This document shows positions 45,120-56,331 of a stretch of DNA of 64,000 bases, piece after piece (positions within the stretch are counted from its first letter, which is position 1; each line of letters starts with the position of its first letter). Location: the NCBI GenBank assembly GCA_033961575.1, contig CM066728.1, positions 31,186,352 through 31,250,351 of the forward strand, read 5' to 3'. The notes beneath the pieces were generated by a model. That model was not told the origin of the DNA, made no database searches, and saw only the letters and a list, made by a program, of their open reading frames with translations. Both the position numbers and the translations under genes were made by a program. This DNA is from Aselliscus stoliczkanus. Lineage: Eukaryota > Chordata > Mammalia > Chiroptera > Hipposideridae.

Positions 45120-45235
45120 ATAGCCAATTCAGCAACTCAAGTGCCTGGCACTTCAGAGGGCCTCCAGGATGCTGCTTCAACACTAATGGCTTATTTTCCA
45201 TACTGATGGGTCAGAGCTTTTGCTGAATTGGCTAT
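45120..45235. repeat. 15-bp perfect inverted repeat with 86-bp spacer
   Basis: ATAGCCAATTCAGCA (45120-45134) and its exact complement TGCTGAATTGGCTAT (45221-45235) face each other. They could form a stem or be remains of a small inverted-repeat element. I cannot assign a family. Confidence 0.8.
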
Positions 45236-48200
45236 TAAATCTTTCAAATATTGCTCTTGAGTACCATAGCAGGACATGACCCCTGGATGGGTAAAACCTA
45301 GAAAAACGTCCAATGGCTGTCTTGAGGTTGTGTAAGGGTGAAAGATTATTCATTCTATCAGTAATGTAGGTGATTTTTTATAAAAGAAGACATGAGATCA
45401 TCAGACAGCTTAGCTGAAAAACACATGAGTTGGGGTAGAAAAGGAATCTATCAAAAGTGAAAAAATAACAATGATTAATTATACAAGTTCATCATGAATG
45501 GGGAAACTGAATGAGGAAAACTTTGGTTTAATTAGAGATTCCACAAAACTGAAAAGAATAGGAAAGACTTGCTTTGCTGTCCAACATAAATCAGAGGCCT
45601 ACCTAAAAAAACTATGACAGCTTATCCATAACATATTATAATAAGGCTTTGCCATGCTTAGAGAAACAAGTAATTACAATGCACCACATGCATTGCAATG
45701 ATCATTTCCTATAAATTAAAGTGGAATCTTTGGCTCCAAACATTTTTTTATGTTGGTATTTATTCATGTTCCATTATTTATTTTAGAAAACAATTTTCCA
45801 AATTAGCGGTTTTAACTCAACATCCCTAATATGTAAAGACCTTAAAGAAAAATTAGAAAAGATCCTACATCTTTATTTTCTGTAAATGTCTTCCTCGTCT
45901 AACTAATCAAGAAAGAAAACAATAACAACAACAAGAAAATCTAATTGAAGATGTATGCCTGTGTTCTTAGAAGGCCTATCTGAGAAAAACAATTCTGAGA
46001 TTCCTTGACAACAATGCTAGTTAAACAGAGCAAACCTACAGTATAGGTTCCCTATTCTAAGGGTGCAATAATTTTATTAGTTTTAACTCTCTAGTGTTCC
46101 TACTCGGGGCCACTGAGTCATTATAATATATCATGTGAAGACTGTGTGCTTATAAAGCACCTTAAATTCCATCTATAAGGGTTGATAATATATATTGAAA
46201 TCAGTCTCCCAATACTTGTACATATATAGCTTTAACTATTTCCATCCACCATGTGCATTATTGACTGATCTTTGTTTTACTTTATTTACCTTAATGTGTA
46301 TTTTACCTTGGATTTTTTTTTAAAGCACAACAGAATTACTAATGTGATTTATGACTTTATTTTTCCTTTTCCTGTGGATCTAAATCAAATACAAAGGAGG
46401 CTTTGAAGCTCAGAAACATGTAGGGCAAATTATCTGTAACCAAAAAACTATTTTCCACATCTTTCTCCCCTTTCCTGCAAGGGGCATCCCTCTCTTGCTA
46501 GCACTCCTAATATCAAGACCTGAAAATCCTCCCACCATATGGCAGGGATATTTGATCTTTTTCTGTCTAAGCCTGTGGTAGGGCTTATAGTTCACACTGT
46601 CTGCTATGTCTGATTCCTCCTCAAGGGAGTCTGATTTCACATTCTAACTGCCCTAAATGGGCTTTAGAAATAGTTCCTCCTTGCTAGGCTCAGAAAAGAA
46701 CCATCATGAAGAATGAAAAGAAATACATGAGCCGTGTCCCCATCACTAAAAAACACAGACCTCTGCATGGTCAACTCTGCTGTATGAGAGTCTGAGGCTC
46801 TGGCAGCCACCTTGTTCAATTGTGTGATAACCAATCTTAAATACAAGCAGAAATACAGTATCAGACTTGCTAGGCATGGACAGATGCGGCACAGAAGTAG
46901 GTATTTCCAGCCCTCTGCTTATGATACATAGAAATTTATCTGAAGCCTTTTTCATGGAAAGCTTTTCTAGAAAAACCTAATAGGAAAATGATTTTTAAAA
47001 CATAATATAGTATATAAAACAGATTCTTTGAGTTTTGTAAGTAATGTGTCCAGATTCAAAAGAAACAAAATGTCCATGTCACATAGCACTCTCCAGCATG
47101 ATAGCAGCTTCCATGTTCCTCCCCAACTCCTCCTGGCTGCTGTCTCCTCTTGGAGGAAGGGGGGGCGGGGGAGAATGCCCCTCCTACTGCTACACACTGT
47201 GAAGGAAGCTGTGATGGCAGACGAGATCTTTATGGAATCTGGCGTGAAGTTTTCTTGTTATGCTTAAACCTAAGCAAAGGCTAATTTAACCACATAGCGC
47301 CATCTTGAAATTGCAGACAAGTAGGACTTCTACGAATAAAATTCCTTTCCTGGCTATTAGGAGGCGCAACTACACCTCCCTACCCACCCACCCCCCAACA
47401 CACACACACAAATTTTGAAGGGTATATTTTAATTCCCAGACAATAGAAAGAGACTGACCAAGGTGTGGTATTCGGGATGGAACACATACACATGGAAGAA
47501 GAAAGGCTTTCATTCAGGCCAGGATTGCTTTCTTCAAGGTGAGGATGAGATCATGTCAGAGATATTCAAGAAAGCTGAGTCTTAAGGACACCGGCTGAGT
47601 ATAACTGTGTTGGAGGAAGGTCTGGGGAGGCTGCCTAGACCTGCAGACAGTGAGGCTTTGGGAGGTACTCTACCTCCCACTTCCTCCCTCCCCCTCCCCC
47701 AGCCACACCTTAAACTTGCAGCACTATCCGGTGCAAGGCGTATGATCTGGCCTGTTACAGAGAACAGCTTCTGTTGTTCTACCAGAAAGAAGGACGAACA
47801 AAAGGAAAGAACGCAATTGATCCTCCCTCACAGAACATCTGTATTATGTATTTTTGATCAGTGTCTTAGAATGTAAACCTATTTTAATAAAATAACTGTT
47901 TTTCCAAAATAAACAAGAAAAAAATAAAAGATTAAGTGACTTACAGCAAAGCTCACCATGAATGGGGGTTTGGGGAGGCGTACACAACAATAGTAACATC
48001 AATGCCAGCATTTGCTATTTTAATTGGTGGTTAATCTACATTTCCCCAAGTTATTTCTCTTGGAGAAGTGATAAACTTCAGATTGGTTGTGCAATTTCCT
48101 TATAAATTGGGATCAGTGGGATTAAAAACCTTCTTGAAATGTAAGAGATGATTTAGAAAACCATAGGGAAAGAAAAAAGAAACAGAAAATAATAGATAAT

Positions 48201-50359
48201 ATGCTTATTCTCTGCCACACATATCGATAGAAGGAACAAATTTTTATATGGACTTCCCCAGTTGACAGGCAAGCACGCTTTAAGCCAGAATGCATTTGCA
48301 CTGTGGTATGACTTTTTTTTTTTTATTGGTACATCTCTACCATATACCCTACTTAGAAGGGTAGGGCAGGAGTGGAGGTAATGAAGGGAGTTTGGGAGGG
48401 AAAAGAGATCACCTTATCATAGAAACTTCACGTTTCCCAGTTTCCATGTCAGTTACTGAATATTATAAACCATTAACTTGGCATTTGTAATGTGATATAG
48501 TTCCACAAAGATCTATAAAGAGAGATCAGGCTGCCCCATAACTTGAGTCTTCTGGTTCCTTTGCTAGTTTTACCTCTCACTGTATATTAACCAGTTGAAC
48601 CTGTTATATACTACACTCTTAAACTCTTGATAATGTAATAAAAATACTGAAAGCTCTACCTACTCTCAGTTTGCTAGAAAATATAGGACTCTGAGCTTGC
48701 AAAGGTAGAACCAAGTCATTTCAGCCAACTGGCCCCTTTGTGCAGCCTCTTGGAAAATTTCCCTCTGGCCTTCCCCATGATGATCATTTCCTATGAATGA
48801 CGGTGGCAACACATAAGCATTCCTACATTCATATTTTTGGTCTATTTTTTGACATGTGCTTTCTGAACTGCAGTCTTAATATGGAAAGTCCAAACAATGC
48901 AAAGACATATAGAGCAAGAATCAAACTAAAATGCTTGATGAGGCCAGGCAGGCAAAATAAATGTGTGAAGCAAGCCAGCTGGGAAGGGTCATGTGCAGGC
49001 CCTCCCACCCCCTGGAGAAATAAAGAAAACGTGCCCAGCCCCAAGACTTAGAATTCCAATTCAGAGAGCTAAACAATAACAACATCACTTCTGGCCAAAG
49101 CTCATCTAAGAACCCACAAGCTGTCAATTTCATCAAAGTAATAAGGGCCTCCTTCACATTCCTGCCCGGAACTGCATATGAAATCATTTCAGAGCATTAT
49201 TCTTTCAATCTCCTATGTACGTTCATGTGTTGTGTGTGTCTCTGCTTATGTCTGTGTTTGATTAGGTGGTATCATACCATTTAAAGGTATTAGACATTTA
49301 AATATAAATAGTGAAACAGTGTACAGGACAGTGTACCCATATGGCCAATGCATGTTGCCGTGGATGCCTTGACAAGGATAGAATGGACTGAATAAGATGT
49401 GTGTAGGCTTCCAAATATCACAGTGACTCAGTGCATTAAAATGGAAGTATGTAGGAACAAGGTCCTAAAGCAGAAGGACGGAAGATGAGGTATGTGCCCC
49501 CAAAGACAGCAGGAAATTGTTGGGGAAGATGACTGAAATTCTGACATAAGTATCAGTGGGAGAGGGAAATTGGGGTAGGGTTAGGTCAATGAAAATGAAC
49601 TGACTCCATTTGTAAAAGAGAAAATCATAATAGCACAGAGGTCTACAAGATGAGAAAACATCACCAAATTTGTTTTATTTTTTTTTTTCAGGACAGTACA
49701 ACAAAGTAAGAGAAGGAGAAAGCAAAGAAACTCTTAATGTTAAAGAAGACAGAATTGAATTTATGAGCAAAACAGCCTGGAATTCTAGAGAGAAGAGGCT
49801 TTCAGAAAAGAAGTAAATCCTAAAGAACCGCCAACTATTCTACAGCTGAATAGCTAGGGGCTTCCGAAAATCTTAGATACTCTTTAAATCACATTCCTTA
49901 TGAATATTCAGATACATATACTCTGACCCTGTATAAACATGTTGAATCATTTCATTTCCACAGTAAGCTCTTTCTCCCTCTCTCCCGCTCTTCCCCAAAG
50001 AAAAGTATGCTAATATCAACTAATAGAAAGCCTAAACTGTTCCCTAGGTAGTTCAGTTATGAGTCACAATGCTGAATACAGATCTTCCAGTTTTTCCTCA
50101 TCAGAAAGAAATAAATCAGAAAGATATAATTCTGTTTCTTGCACTGAGGATATCCATTTAGTTCTCTTAAATGGTACTCCCACTATAACCCTCACCTCTG
50201 AACTTTACCCTTCCTTTAGACATGTGAGGAAAAAATAATCTAATTTCACTTTTGTCCAAACACTCCAGAGGTTAATCTGTCAAAGCCTCCCTAGGAGTAA
50301 ATCCCAGAGAAGGTTTTGTCTCCAGTCCCTCCCAAGCAAGGCTGATTTTAGTACATCTT

Positions 50360-50480
50360 AACACTTTTGTAAGCGGGCATAAAAAGCTATATGACGAGTT
50401 TACTTGTTTCCCACATACACTTTGTAATCGGGCAAAAAAAAGCTAGATGACGAGTTTACTCATTTCCAGCAAAAAATGTG
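50360..50480. repeat. Diverged 55-bp tandem duplication
   Basis: Two units start at 50371 (AAGCGGGCATAAAAAGCTAT) and 50426 (AATCGGGCAAAAAAAAGCTA). Both continue into ATGACGAGTTTACT, and both are preceded by ACACTTTTGT or ACACTTTGT. The second half of each unit is more diverged than the core. It is unlike a known repeat family. Confidence 0.85.
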
Positions 50481-51159
50481 TTAAAGCTCAGATTAACCTG
50501 TAATTTGGTCTATAGCAGTTCTGTAACTTTACAGGTTGGACCGCCTTTAAAATGATACATGAATCCATGTTTCAACTCTAAACTCTAAATGTTGTACATC
50601 TGCATTCTAATCCAAAGCAGCTTTAAATACAGCAGCTGGCAGCAGGCTATGCTCACACAGTTTGCCAATGAATTTAATCACTGGTGTGTGTGTTCACAGC
50701 CATGGGTGATTTCTGCTTTAACAACTGAATTCGCGTTGTTTTTGTAACTTCAAGCTGATTGGTTAACTTGGATGCACTTGTGTTTATTTCTTTCATAGCT
50801 TTTGTTATTCCTGACAGTCTCTTATTTGGCATTTTCTCCCAGGAACTGACATGTCAACATACATAATTTCATGGGCTCATTTTGACTTTCTGTATAGCAT
50901 CAATACACAAGGAAAACTGTATCTGGGTTGTATTTAGAACTGTGATATGTCACCTAAGGACAGGAACTTAACATTTTGTTGTACTTAGGTTCTAAAACAT
51001 AAAATACTTGACTTTTTGGTCCTCACAGTTGTTTCTCCCTTTATCTTTCTTTCTCATTACCTTATAAGTCAGTTAATCATGGGTAACTAGAGTCCATATT
51101 TTTGTTGTTGTTGTTTTTAATTAGATAAAACATCTTATAGCTCTTCCATTCACCTTTCT

Positions 51160-51500
51160 ACCTTCATTTCCTGTTGTTACACAAATAGCTCACTTCTTGT
51201 ATTGCTGCATCTCCAATCTAGCCTACATGTTTCTGTCCAATCACCTTTCCTATGCTCTGTTTTGGAAATCTTGTGTTGAAATACATCCATGGGGTCCTGA
51301 CTTGCCTCAAAGGACACTCTATCCGCAAACTTCCTGATTCAACCAAACAGGTCTAATTACTCTACCTAAACACTCTAGTCACACCCTGATTCAAATTCTT
51401 TGCTCTCTTTCTTCTCAATTCTTTTTTTACTAAATAAATTCAGCCATGCCTTCAAGGATAGGCTCAACTTATTCTGCAAAGCATCTCCTGTCACACCAGA
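51160..51500 (+). mobile_element. Possible L2 fragment
   Basis: 'ccatgccttcaaggataggc' with 'tcaacttattctgcaaagca' and 'tctcctgtcacaccagatcc' resembles the L2 block 'atccttcaaggcccagctcaa..'. Upstream similarity is weak. Confidence 0.35.
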
Positions 51501-51559
51501 TCCTCAGAGACAAGTATATGAGCCAAGAGCCTGGCTCCCGTTCATGCTCAATACCGTTA

Positions 51560-51725
51560 TCTAAGCATATTATACACATTATCTCATATGCTTCTCACAA
51601 AATACCTATAAGGAAACCATTATCAGCCACTCCACTGTATATGTATTATGGTTAAGTCACTTGGCCATTCTTATTGGCTATTAAGTGGGGAGCCAATGTT
51701 CAAACCCTAATCACATCATTGTAGC
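51560..51725 (-). mobile_element. MIR SINE, antisense
   Basis: 'attatctcatatgcttctca' with 'caaaatacctataaggaaac', 'ggttaagtcacttggcca' and 'gtggggagccaatgttcaaa' with 'ccctaatc' are the antisense MIR core in order. Confidence 0.8.
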
Positions 51726-51939
51726 ACCTCCTCAGGACTTCTTGGAGATGTCCTCTTTCATGAATTAGGCCAATTTTAATTTGCATATAATTTCCATCAC
51801 CTCATACAAGTGAAAAGCCCGTTAAAGTCAGGTATCCCTTCCTGGTGCCTTATATATAATGAATGGGCTAGTTAATTGCAGTCTATTCTCTCTCCATCAA
51901 ATATTTCTAGTTTTCTTCAGCACACAGGATCGTTGTACC

Positions 51940-52260
51940 TCACAGCACCTTTGTATTTGGCATGACCATGTGACTAGTTATGGCCAATGAAATGTGAACA
52001 GAGTGACCTTTTGTCCAGTTAGATACTTTAAAAGGCAGAGTGCAATTCACCACCGACACTCTTTCCTTTTGCTGTGGCTTTCCAAGAAGGTCCAGATAGA
52101 TGCTATTTTAAGAGCCTGGTCCTAGAGTGAGGACCACATGCAGCAGAGTACCCAGCAGACCTATGCTAGGCCTGAGACAAAACAAATTTATCCCTTAGAT
52201 TTTTGGGGAATTGTTTGTTGCTGCAGCACCACTAGCCTATCTAATTAATAACAGTGTATA
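51940..52260 (+). mobile_element. Possible ancient interspersed repeat, family unresolved
   Basis: 'gaccatgtgactagttatgg' with 'ccaatgaaatgtgaacagag' and a closing 'ttgtttgttgctgcagcacc' with 'actagcctatctaattaata' resemble the same old repeat class as 18330-18750. I am sure only that it looks like an interspersed repeat. Confidence 0.45.
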
Positions 52261-54179
52261 ATTGATAGCCGTGGAGGATCATGCTAGTGACTCATATATG
52301 TAGGCAAAAATCAGAAAAACTCACCAATTATATTTAAAAGAGCCAAAAAAAGGTCTGTAAGAATGATGGGAAAGCAGGGAAGCTTTTCACCCAGGAGAAT
52401 TTCATCCTTAAGAATTTTCGGCTCAAATGTGGTCACACAGGTGCCAGATCATAAAAAGAGGTGTCAGCAAGGCCAGTTTTGATTCAAACTCTTTTTAGAT
52501 GTTTTGTATGTATCACAATTCTCCTGTTTAGAGCACCTATTACTTTTCTATTCTCCTTTCATCCAAACAACAATTCTCCAGTCCACTCTTACCCTTGTTC
52601 TTTTTCCCTTTGATATGTTTCTACTCTTCCGATTTTTAGAGTCTCCAAGTGTGTACAATAAACTTTCTCATCACAGAGGCTATACCCAGAGCAGCCCTCT
52701 CTATGTATCATAGTTCAATTTCCAGTCTCTCTAGCTGTAAAAAAGAGAAATTGCAGGGTCCTCAGCCCCAGTTTAACCAAGGAGAGTGGGCGCTTTGGGT
52801 AACCAAATTTTCTCACTTAAATGGATGGAGATGACCTGCTCTCATTTCAACTTATATTGAACATATGGTTTCACTTGCATAATTTATAGTTAATATAATA
52901 TAACTTGTTTACATATGTGATCAAAGGTCTCCAGATCACTGCTGTACATCACTAAATAGTGTATGGTACTATAGGTATACCTAAAAATAGTGTAAGGAAT
53001 TATCTAAATATTTATTTCTTTCATGGAATTTCTCAAAGAGTAAAGATAAAAACTCAGACAGTAAACATTTATTTTTGTAATGCATAGATTATAGAGTATG
53101 TAGAATCCATTTTATAAAAATATGATTGCTGAAGAGTCTTAATTTTGAAAGCTCTAGTTAACTGGAATTATCTTATATTAATGTTGAGATAGGCATTCCC
53201 TAAATATAGGCTAATCAGAATATTTATGGAACTCTTCCTAATAATGACATACAAGACCCTTTCTAAAGGAAAAATGTATGCTGATTAGACATTTCAGCAG
53301 ACCAGAGAAATTCATTGCATAATTAAACTGCTGTAGATTTCCAATGTATGGGTGAGTGATAAAGGGGAAAAGAGGGAACCAGGAGAGATTTCTGGGGCAA
53401 ACCAACACATGACATTGAAAGTACAATCCAGAGGCAAGAATATGAGTGCCTTTGTCTTTCTATTGAGAAGACCCACAGTTGATTTGAAGCCTTCAGATCT
53501 ATGGGTCACTACAAACTAGAAACAGTTGCACTTGCTACTAACCTATTTAATTTAGACTGTCTCAGCCAGCCTTATTGAATTCTCTCCAAGCACCCCGAGG
53601 CAAAAAGGTGCCATTATACTTAGCTATTCAAGAAGGCTTACTATCAGGCCTCACTGATGCGGGTTGCTTGTACATTCAGCATCATCTAGTTTAAACATAT
53701 TGAGCAATCAATTTAAACTTGTTATTGTCATCGGGGTTTAAAAATTTAATAAGCAATTACCTGAACACATTCCTTTATGGTTTTAATTTCTACTGAGATG
53801 TCGTTCCATTTTCAGACCTAAAGCAACCATGCCCTCTAGAAAGTTTAATTGAATGAGTCCACAATGCCAGCCTTTTTTCTGACTGGATTTTCCTTGTGTG
53901 ATTTATGAATTTGAATAAAGCAGTATCTTCATAGGAGTGAGCCAAGAATACGTGAAAATTTCAGTGATCCGATGTGGACAGATGATACAACTCATCTTCT
54001 TGATGTGGAAGGAAACAGCGGGGCCCATTGGTACAGGAATGCCTTTCCTATAGGGTACATTTGAAGCCCTTTGCCATCCTCCTGTTTCAGAGGCATTGCT
54101 ACAGAATTGGATATATACACACATACATAACTATAACTACATTAGTGTGTATATATGTATACATAATTACATGTATGTG

Positions 54180-54181
<2 letters not shown>
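52261..54181. other. Unrecognised AT-rich sequence
   Basis: No gene, exon or named repeat is supported. Frames here are chance frames. Confidence 0.4.

Positions 54182-54222
<41 letters not shown>
54182..54222. repeat. (TA)n microsatellite
   Basis: About 20 TA units are flanked by CA/TG-rich variants (TGTATGTGTG before, GCACATACACACA after), a compound microsatellite. Confidence 0.95.
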
Positions 54223-54227
<5 letters not shown>

Positions 54228-54399
54228 TACACACACATACGATATACACATTTGCTGTTGTTGATCCTACCATCCATGAAGTGGTGGTCTTTCATTTACA
54301 GACTTTTCCTTACGGCAGTATTGTAGAAAAACGATTTTGAAAATTTGAGAAGTTTCATCTTATTTAATATTTGTTTTTCTTCTTGTTTTATATCTAGAA

Positions 54400-54649
54400 C
54401 AGGGGTTGGCAAACTTTTCTGTAAAGAGCTAAACGGTAAATGTTTTTCTGTAAAGAGCTAGATGATAAATAGTTTAGGATTTGCAGCCACATGATCCCTG
54501 TCTCAAGTACTCAACTGCTGTTTTAGTGCCAAAGTAGCCGTAGACAATACATGAACGAGCAGGTGTGACTTTGTTCCAATAAAACTGCATTTACCAAAAC
54601 AAATGGTGAGCCAGATATATCTCACTAGCTATAGTTTGCTAACCTCTGG
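54400..54649 (+). mobile_element. hAT-type MITE with internal duplication
   Basis: It starts CAGGGGTTGGCAAACTTTTC and ends AGTTTGCTAACCTCTGG, decayed inverted termini of a well-known mammalian hAT MITE. Internal landmarks are 'gtagacaatacatgaacgag' and 'gttccaataaaactgcattt'. A 29-bp segment (TTTTCTGTAAAGAGCTA...) is duplicated at 54415-54443 and 54444-54472. Confidence 0.85.
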
Positions 54650-54689
54650 CCCAGAATATTTAATAGAATAGATATTTTTCCATGGGTCT

Positions 54690-54865
54690 TGGGTTGCAGG
54701 TTCAGGTTTCTTGATGTCATGGGGCAAGTTACTATAACTGGTGAGAGTTTCCTAATACATAAAATGAAGATGCTTTACTCTCAGCACACAGGAGGAGATT
54801 AAAAGAGACACTGACTGTAAAACAACTATAAATGCTAAAGAACTATACACACTGATGGTATTGTT
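54690..54865 (+). mobile_element. MIR SINE, sense
   Basis: 'tcatggggcaagttactata', 'gtttcctaatacataaaatg' with 'aagatgctttac', and 'gtaaaacaactataaatgct' are MIR blocks in order with an altered 3' end. Confidence 0.72.
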
Positions 54866-54869
54866 ATTC

Positions 54870-55096
54870 GTCTCCAAATCCCACCTACCCTTAAAGACCC
54901 ACCGCAAGCTTCAGAACTTCCACAAATTTTTCCTGCCCATTCAACTTCAGTGATCACCTGCTATTATAAAATCTAATCATGTATTGCCTATACTACTTAG
55001 CAAATTCTTAATCATAAGCCTTTTACTTTTATTATATCACTGCTTTATTATTTAACAGTGTATATGTGTATAACTCTTTATCCAAGTGGACTCAAA

Positions 55097-55144
<48 letters not shown>

Positions 55145-55235
55145 GGGGTGCCTACTGTCTCAAAGGCTATGCCAAACACACAGTAAGGTTAATAAATATT
55201 GATTAATAACAAATAAAAGAATGAATTGAGGACAG
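54870..55235 (+). mobile_element. L2 LINE 3' region with internal (TG)n
   Basis: 'ccctt aaagacccaccgcaagc', 'ttcctgcccattcaacttca', 'tattatatcactgctttatt' and, after the microsatellite, 'aggctatgccaaacacacag' with 'ttaataaatattgatt' follow the L2 3' end. The (TG)n at 55098-55142 lies where L2 has 'gtctgtctcc'. Confidence 0.68.
55098..55142. repeat. (TG)n microsatellite
   Basis: About 22 uninterrupted TG units inside the L2 fragment. Confidence 0.97.
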
Positions 55236-56072
55236 GGAGAATAGAACCAAATGTAATCTTAAAATAAATAATGGAACACATGTATCATGCTAAATTAATT
55301 TTGTATTTACCCTTCATTATTGCAAAATATATAACAAGCTAAATTATTTTCTTGTTTGCAGAGACCATTAGTCATCAAGTTAACTCTGGATGAACACCTA
55401 CCTACTGGTGTGAGTGCTTAAGCTGACAGGAGAGAACAAGATGATTGGCTACAGAATTCATGAAGAAAATGCCTGAGATGACTCTAGCCTCAGCGTAAAG
55501 CCCATCTTTTTTGTTTAATCTGCTCCCTATAGGCAAGATCGAGCACCTGGAAGTCTAAAGAAATGCCTAACACATACTTAGTTAACAAAGGTGCTTAATA
55601 TAACACACAACATGAAGAAAAGGGGCAATTAAAAGTTAGAGGACAATGTAATAATAGGTTATAGAGATCACAGTTGAGTTGTGTAGGAAATTAAACTTAA
55701 GCAACATATTCCTAAAGAGCTTGACACTGAAAAGACAGAAAAAAAATTTAAAAATGGAGAGCTAGGCCAGACTTTTCTAGCAAAAGTTTTCACCAGATAT
55801 CTTCCTTGTAGTTCCATGGCATTTGTCAAGTTGTACTTAAATACTATGATTATACACTCAAATTTTAGCTAGGCACTCCCTCTCCCCTTAACACTTTTTT
55901 TTGAAACCGAGTCCTAGTCTAACATTAGTATTTTGATAAACTAGGAATTTTCATTTTCCTTACCTTCATGCACTCTAATTTTAAAGAAAATAGAAATCCT
56001 GCACCTTAACTAGAAACATAAATATGTCACATCATTAGAAGGGAGGGAAATGAAGATTTATTTGGTGTAATT
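55236..56072. other. Unrecognised sequence
   Basis: No gene is supported. A short L2-like trace ('atgcctaacacatacttagt') at about 55564-55605 is too weak to call. Confidence 0.4.
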
Positions 56073-56086
56073 AAGAACCCAGTATG

Positions 56087-56317
56087 GGGCCGGCTGAGTG
56101 GCTCAGTTGGTTAAGAGTTGGCTTAGAGCGCGAGCTCTGAGCAACAGGGCCGCCAGTTTGATTCCCACATGGGCCAGTGAACACTACGCCCTAGCAGAGC
56201 TGTTGCTGAGCTGCCAACAGGTGGCAGAATGGCTCAGCTGGTGTAACAACAAGATTGCCCAGTCAGTGGTGGGCTACGACCACTGGCAAAATACAAAAAA
56301 AAAAAAAAAAAAGAAAA
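56087..56317 (+). mobile_element. tRNA-derived SINE (type B), long form, perfect flanks
   Basis: The head is GGGCCGGCTGAGTGGCTCAG, followed by B-box-like AGTTTGATTCCCACATGGGC. The body carries 'gctgccaacaggtggcagaa' and then an extra segment with 'gtcagtggtgggctacgacc' before an A tail. The flanks AAGAACCCAGTATG lie at 56073-56086 and 56318-56331. It includes about 60 bp at its 3' end that the type B copies at 1145 and 7109 lack. Confidence 0.93.
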
Positions 56318-56331
56318 AAGAACCCAGTATG

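Larger units (their letters stand above)
44906..51155. other. Large stretch with few recognised repeats, 6.2 kb
   Basis: No gene or exon is supported. Features inside it are a 15-bp inverted repeat (45120-45134 with 45221-45235), a moderately GC-rich segment at 47490-47930 ending near AATAAA-like hexamers, a (CA)n/C-rich patch at 47383-47411, and a 55-bp tandem duplication at 50360-50480. Relative freedom from repeats may indicate selectively retained non-coding sequence, but that cannot be judged from one genome. Confidence 0.4.

Noticed and set aside
55564..55605. Short L2-like trace
   Set aside because: Only about 20 bases match; not enough to call a repeat.
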